Shown here: positions 61,506 to 64,000 of the stretch, in pieces
Layout of the letters: each line of letters starts with the position of its first letter
Position numbering within the stretch: the stretch's first letter is position 1
Assembly: GCF_900104795.1 (NCBI RefSeq)
Contig: NZ_FNTG01000001.1
Span: 4,650,001-4,714,000, forward strand
Source of the DNA: Burkholderia sp. WP9
GTDB taxonomy: Bacteria > Pseudomonadota > Gammaproteobacteria > Burkholderiales > Burkholderiaceae
Length of the DNA stretch: 64,000 nucleotides
Direction: 5' to 3'
The notes under the pieces: model-generated
What the model saw: the letters and a program-made list of their open reading frames with translations, nothing else
What the model was told of the DNA's origin: nothing
Databases searched by the model: none
Program-made: the position numbers and the translations under genes

Positions 61506-61688
61506 ATGCGCCCTGTATCCGCTCGCACTGAGCAAACCCTTTCCCCTACTGAGCTGGCAAACCGCGCCTTGCGCGCCGCTGCGCTCGCCCCTACGGTCTT
61601 CGACGCGCTGGACATTTGCGCCGATGCGCTTCAAGCGCTCGCCGCGCTGGCCGTAGTCGTTCCGATGGAGGGTGCGCGCCATGTTTAA
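61506..61688 (+). CDS. Small element protein under seqC-like control (kil/eta position)
   Basis: A 60-residue protein (MRPVSARTEQTLSPTELANRALRAAALA...) starting seven bases after a perfect AGGAGG. It is largely helical and has no recognised domain. Its position, just after the CI-like RNA region, is that of P4 kil/eta. The same frame is open upstream to ATG 61206 and 61137; that longer reading contains GRALAGEPSGSPVPTFRYANP, which resembles phage Ash-family proteins, so a longer Ash-like product is an alternative. It overlaps the next gene by 8 bases. Confidence 0.55.
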   Translation: MRPVSARTEQTLSPTELANRALRAAALAPTVFDALDICADALQALAALAVVVPMEGARHV

Positions 61689-61938
61689 ACGCAATGAGAT
61701 CGCACTGAGCGCCGACGATGTTGCGGCAATGCTCGACCATGCGGCTGAGAGTTTCGGAAAGCTGGCGGCCCTGAATGCCGCTATTGCCGAGCTGGCTGCG
61801 CAGCCCAAATTAGCCCGCGACCTCGCGCGCACGGCACATGAGCTGGCGGAGGGGCTGGCGGAGGGCTTTGGCGACTTCAGGCGCGAATACGACGCCGCGC
61901 ATGCCGCCAGCAGTGAGCAAGGGGCGGCAGCGGTATGA
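61681..61938 (+). CDS. Small helical hypothetical protein of the element
   Basis: An 85-residue, almost wholly helical Ala/Glu-rich protein (MFKRNEIALSADDVAAMLDHAAESFGKLAAL...). ATG 61681 follows GGAGGG; GTG 61672 is an alternative. No family is recognised. It overlaps the preceding frame and, by ATGA, the next gene, so it belongs to one translationally coupled operon. Confidence 0.65.
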   Translation: MFKRNEIALSADDVAAMLDHAAESFGKLAALNAAIAELAAQPKLARDLARTAHELAEGLAEGFGDFRREYDAAHAASSEQGAAAV

Positions 61939-62684
61939 CGGACAAGAAAGAAACCAAGGGGACATGGCTCACCCCGGCGCTTATGGGTGAGATTGAGGCA
62001 CGGCGTGCAAGTCACATCGAAGTTGCGTTTCTGGCAGACGTTCTCGCCCTTCAAACGAAGGAGCGCGGCTGCTTTCGGCTAAACAAGGCATTTGGTGATC
62101 GGCACGGCGTTAGCACCAAGCGCGCGAGCGCCATCATTAGCGATCTGGCGGCGCGTGGATATATCGTGGTTGAGACGATCCGAAACGCTGCCGGGCAGGT
62201 AGAGGAACGTCAGATCTGGCTGGGGCCGAAATTCCCGTTGGATGGATCTGAACGTACCGCAGCCGGAGAGACTACCCGCAAGGGTATCCTCAAAAGTGAG
62301 GTGAGGGGCGCGCCGACAGTCGAAAGCGTCGGGAAAGACCATGCGCCCGCGGTCGACCAGACCGCAGAAAAATGTGGCTTGCATGAAGGAGGCGAGCAGC
62401 CGCAGGCGTCGACACAGGTGCCGCCGCAGCGCAAAGCCGAGCTGGCGCGCGTCACGAAGTCGACGGCATCGCCGCTCGCAGATCCCGCCGCCGCCTTTCA
62501 CGCTGCTATGGCTGGCCGCGCCGTCGACGAGCCGATAGCGGTTGATCCGCCGTCGCCAGTGCGCGCAGAAGATGAAGATTTGCCTTTTGGCGACGATCCG
62601 CTTGACGATTACACCAAGGCCCAGATCGCGTATCACTCAATGAACCGGGCAGCGCAATCGGCGCGATGGAGTGCCCATGGCTGA
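61935..62684 (+). CDS. Winged-helix protein of the element, possible replication initiator
   Basis: A 249-residue protein. Residues 20-95 form a winged helix (SHIEVAFLADVLALQTKERGCFRLNKAFGDRHGVSTKRASAIISDLAARGYIVVETIRN) of the type found in phage replication or regulatory proteins. The rest is Pro/Ala/Asp-rich and poorly ordered, with an acidic end (EDEDLPFGDDPLDDY). It starts in the previous stop. The following gene may be a partner, as in lambda O/P-like pairs. A motif from the upstream non-coding region recurs inside it (62289-62299). Replication function is inferred. Confidence 0.65.
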   Translation: MTDKKETKGTWLTPALMGEIEARRASHIEVAFLADVLALQTKERGCFRLNKAFGDRHGVSTKRASAIISDLAARGYIVVETIRNAAGQVEERQIWLGPKFPLDGSERTAAGETTRKGILKSEVRGAPTVESVGKDHAPAVDQTAEKCGLHEGGEQPQASTQVPPQRKAELARVTKSTASPLADPAAAFHAAMAGRAVDEPIAVDPPSPVRAEDEDLPFGDDPLDDYTKAQIAYHSMNRAAQSARWSAHG

Positions 62685-63171
62685 GAACAAATTCACTCCG
62701 CAGTCAGTCGGGCAATTCGTTTTTGGCGAGCTGCGTGCGATGTATGGCGCGGCAGCGCATCGCCGCTTCGAAGTCGGTGTGACGAACCAAGCTGGCGAGG
62801 ATCTGGGAGTGTTGGAGGCGATGGCGGTGTGGGGGCGGTGGCTGATGCGCCCTGACGTGACAAAGAATGTCGTGCGCGACGCCCTGCGCAAGTGCGTCGA
62901 CGTGAATCCGAAGTGGGCACCGACGCTGCCGGAATTCATGGCGCTGGTGCTGGCAGAGATCCGAAAACGGGCGGCGCGGCTGGAGCGTGAAGCGGCTGCG
63001 TGCTTCGAAGAGCGGCAGGAAGGTACGCCGGAAGCGCGTCAGGCTGAATTCGACGCCATGCGGGCGATCCTGAAAGCGGCGCAGGTTCCGAAGCGTCGAC
63101 CGGGCAGGCCGATAAAGGCGCAGCCATCCCAATCTAGCCTGCTGGCGGGCTTCGACGAGTCGACTAGGTAG
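62677..63171 (+). CDS. Hypothetical element protein, possible helicase-loader (P-like)
   Basis: A 164-residue mainly helical protein: FTPQSVGQFVFGELRAMYGAAAHRRFEVG, then LEAMAVWGRWLMRP, DALRKCVDVNPKWAPTLPEFMALVL and a basic tail (PKRRPGRPIKAQ). The WAPTLPEF segment is reminiscent of phage replication P-type or DnaC-loading proteins that read a short helix-turn around it, but the match is by eye. ATG 62677 overlaps the previous gene. After it about 150 bases (63172-63321) hold no clear gene. Confidence 0.6.
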   Translation: MAENKFTPQSVGQFVFGELRAMYGAAAHRRFEVGVTNQAGEDLGVLEAMAVWGRWLMRPDVTKNVVRDALRKCVDVNPKWAPTLPEFMALVLAEIRKRAARLEREAAACFEERQEGTPEARQAEFDAMRAILKAAQVPKRRPGRPIKAQPSQSSLLAGFDESTR

Positions 63172-63321
63172 CGGCATAGGAAGGATTTAGGCAGGACCGC
63201 CACAAGTCTTTTATAGGGTCGATCCCTTAGAAAGGCAATCATAAGGATTTAAGGCATACACGAAAGCAGGCTTCGAACAGAGGGGGCGACGCCGCTGCGC
63301 GCGGCGAGGCGGTACGGCGGT

Positions 63322-63462
63322 GTGGCTGGGCGCAGTTTGCAGAGGGGGAAAGCCGCTATCGACGTTCTGATCGACCGCGGCTCGATTGTGGGCGTCGACC
63401 AGGTGCGCGACGGACACATCGTGACCATCTATCGAATCAACCAGACTACACAGGGCGAGTAA
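63322..63462 (+). CDS. Small protein or C-terminal gene remnant
   Basis: A 46-residue reading from GTG 63322 ending at TAA 63460-63462, which overlaps the next ATG. It reads ...KAAIDVLIDRGSIVGVDQVRDGHIVTIYRIN..., a winged-helix-like tail. The frame is open back to 63253 without an ATG. It may be a genuine tiny gene or the last part of a larger lost gene; the tight TAATG junction favours translation. Confidence 0.4.
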   Translation: MAGRSLQRGKAAIDVLIDRGSIVGVDQVRDGHIVTIYRINQTTQGE

Positions 63463-63653
63463 TGCAAGAAATCGAACGACAAGAGGCAGTTACCCCATCG
63501 ACCATCACTGGCGGCGGCGTGCATTTTTCAGCGGCTGCAATGCGCGCGCTGGTGCGCTACGCAGGCCGGGCAGGCGTTGCCGAATCGGCGGCATGGCTGG
63601 CGCATCGCTGGCGGTGCTGGATCACGCAGGGAGCCGTGATGGTGAGCCGGTAA
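63462..63653 (+). pseudogene. Small ORF, possible frameshifted remnant (copy 1)
   Basis: A 63-residue frame beginning MQEIERQEAV, coupled to the previous stop. It contains VHFSAAAMRAL... then AESAAWLAHRW, after which the likely continuation (ASLAVLDHAGSRDGEPVSVEAVARAVA) lies in another frame (63593-63760). The joined reading resembles the C-terminal part of DUF3987/phage helicase-like proteins (a KAAxxAARLAxLLH pattern). Suggested decay by a single-base shift near 63600; could instead be two real overlapping small genes. Confidence 0.35.
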
Positions 63654-63760
63654 GCGTGGAGGCTGTGGCGCGAGCTGTGGCCGCTGTAGAGGGTGGCAAT
63701 CACGAACCCGCGGCGAAGGTGAGCGCGAATCTGATGGAACTGATTGCAGAGGCGGAGTAA
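63593..63760 (+). pseudogene. Small overlapping ORF, possible second half of copy 1
   Basis: A 55-residue reading from ATG 63593, not in frame with 63462-63653, ending TAA 63758-63760 that overlaps the next ATG. It reads MAGASLAVLDHAGSRDGEPVSVEAVARAV... and ends ANLMELIAEAE. The overlap of 61 bases with the preceding frame and the conserved pattern across the frame change suggest one broken gene. The TAATG junction also allows expression as a separate small protein. Confidence 0.35.
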
Positions 63761-63993
63761 TGCAAGCGATTAATCAAGCAGAGAGCGCGCAATCGGGCGC
63801 ATCACGCGACGCCGCGGCGATCAATCAGACGATCCGCCGTGTGGTCGGCGATCACACGGGGCTGGTGCATGAGTTCACGCGCCCGGCTGGCGTGACATGG
63901 GTGGAGTTTTCCGATAAGGCCGCAGGCTGGCGAAGTCGGCGGCGCGGTTCGCCATGCTGCTGCATATGGTCGAAGGTGGCGATGGTCCGGTAA
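63760..63993 (+). pseudogene. Small ORF, possible frameshifted remnant (copy 2) at the window edge
   Basis: A 77-residue frame starting MQAINQAESA. It reads VTWVEFSDKAAGW and then turns basic and Cys-rich, which is unlike a real protein. In the next frame the DNA (about 63930-63998) reads AKSAARFAMLLHMVEGGDGPVTD, the expected continuation of SDKAA in DUF3987-like proteins. So a one-base shift near 63925 probably broke it. It starts with the same 12-base junction (GAGTAATGCAAG) as copy 1. Confidence 0.35.
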
Positions 63994-64000
63994 CGGATAA

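Overview
The window looks like a chromosomal piece of a high-GC betaproteobacterium of the Burkholderia/Paraburkholderia group. The basis is gene content and protein style: an fds formate dehydrogenase operon, an xdhABC/guanine deaminase set, a citrate-type symporter, DUF2968 and DUF4136 proteins, and a Burkholderia-type aryl polyene cluster. No rRNA, tRNA or CRISPR array was recognised. All coordinates and motif readings were made by eye from the sequence. Family names are from memory, not from a search.

Layout. 1-5200: the end of a HigBA toxin-antitoxin pair, pepN, a DUF4136 lipoprotein, and a GDT1-type manganese exporter gene behind a clear yybP-ykoY manganese riboswitch. 5800-25420: an aryl polyene (APE) pigment cluster. 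It is one long tightly coupled operon holding a chain length factor, acyltransferase, two ACPs, a ligase-dehydratase fusion, a glycosyltransferase-acyltransferase fusion, an aromatic ammonia lyase, thioesterase, LolA-like carrier, MMPL exporter, three ketosynthases, dehydratase, ketoreductase and two small exported proteins. A divergent methyltransferase and a halogenase-like flavoprotein follow. 25500-33200: a purine catabolic operon on the minus strand, in which guanine and adenine deaminases feed xanthine dehydrogenase. 33500-47200: dsbB, an amidase/GntR/MFS/DUF2848 operon, a CPA2 antiporter, a PuuD-like hydrolase with a long disordered N-terminus, DUF2968, an orphan membrane protein, a GNAT acetyltransferase and a citrate-type MFS symporter. 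47300-60120: a TPR/glycosyltransferase-like protein, an ArsR-CDF metal export pair with a 10-copy His-rich repeat, an aromatic monooxygenase, and the fdsGBAD operon with its divergent regulator fdsR.

60300-64000 is a different kind of DNA, probably one end of a P4-like satellite or genomic island. It has AT-rich non-coding DNA with short repeats, an AlpA/Vis-like regulator, small coupled ORFs, a winged-helix protein followed by a possible replication partner, and what look like frameshifted gene remnants. Inside it (61230-61510) is the most interesting signal: a promoter, then a leader with two mutually exclusive hairpins (antiterminator/terminator), then a hairpin whose ten-base loop is complementary to the antiterminator and, less fully, to the Shine-Dalgarno region of the next small gene. 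This matches the logic of phage P4 CI-RNA immunity, here apparently built on an intrinsic-terminator attenuator.
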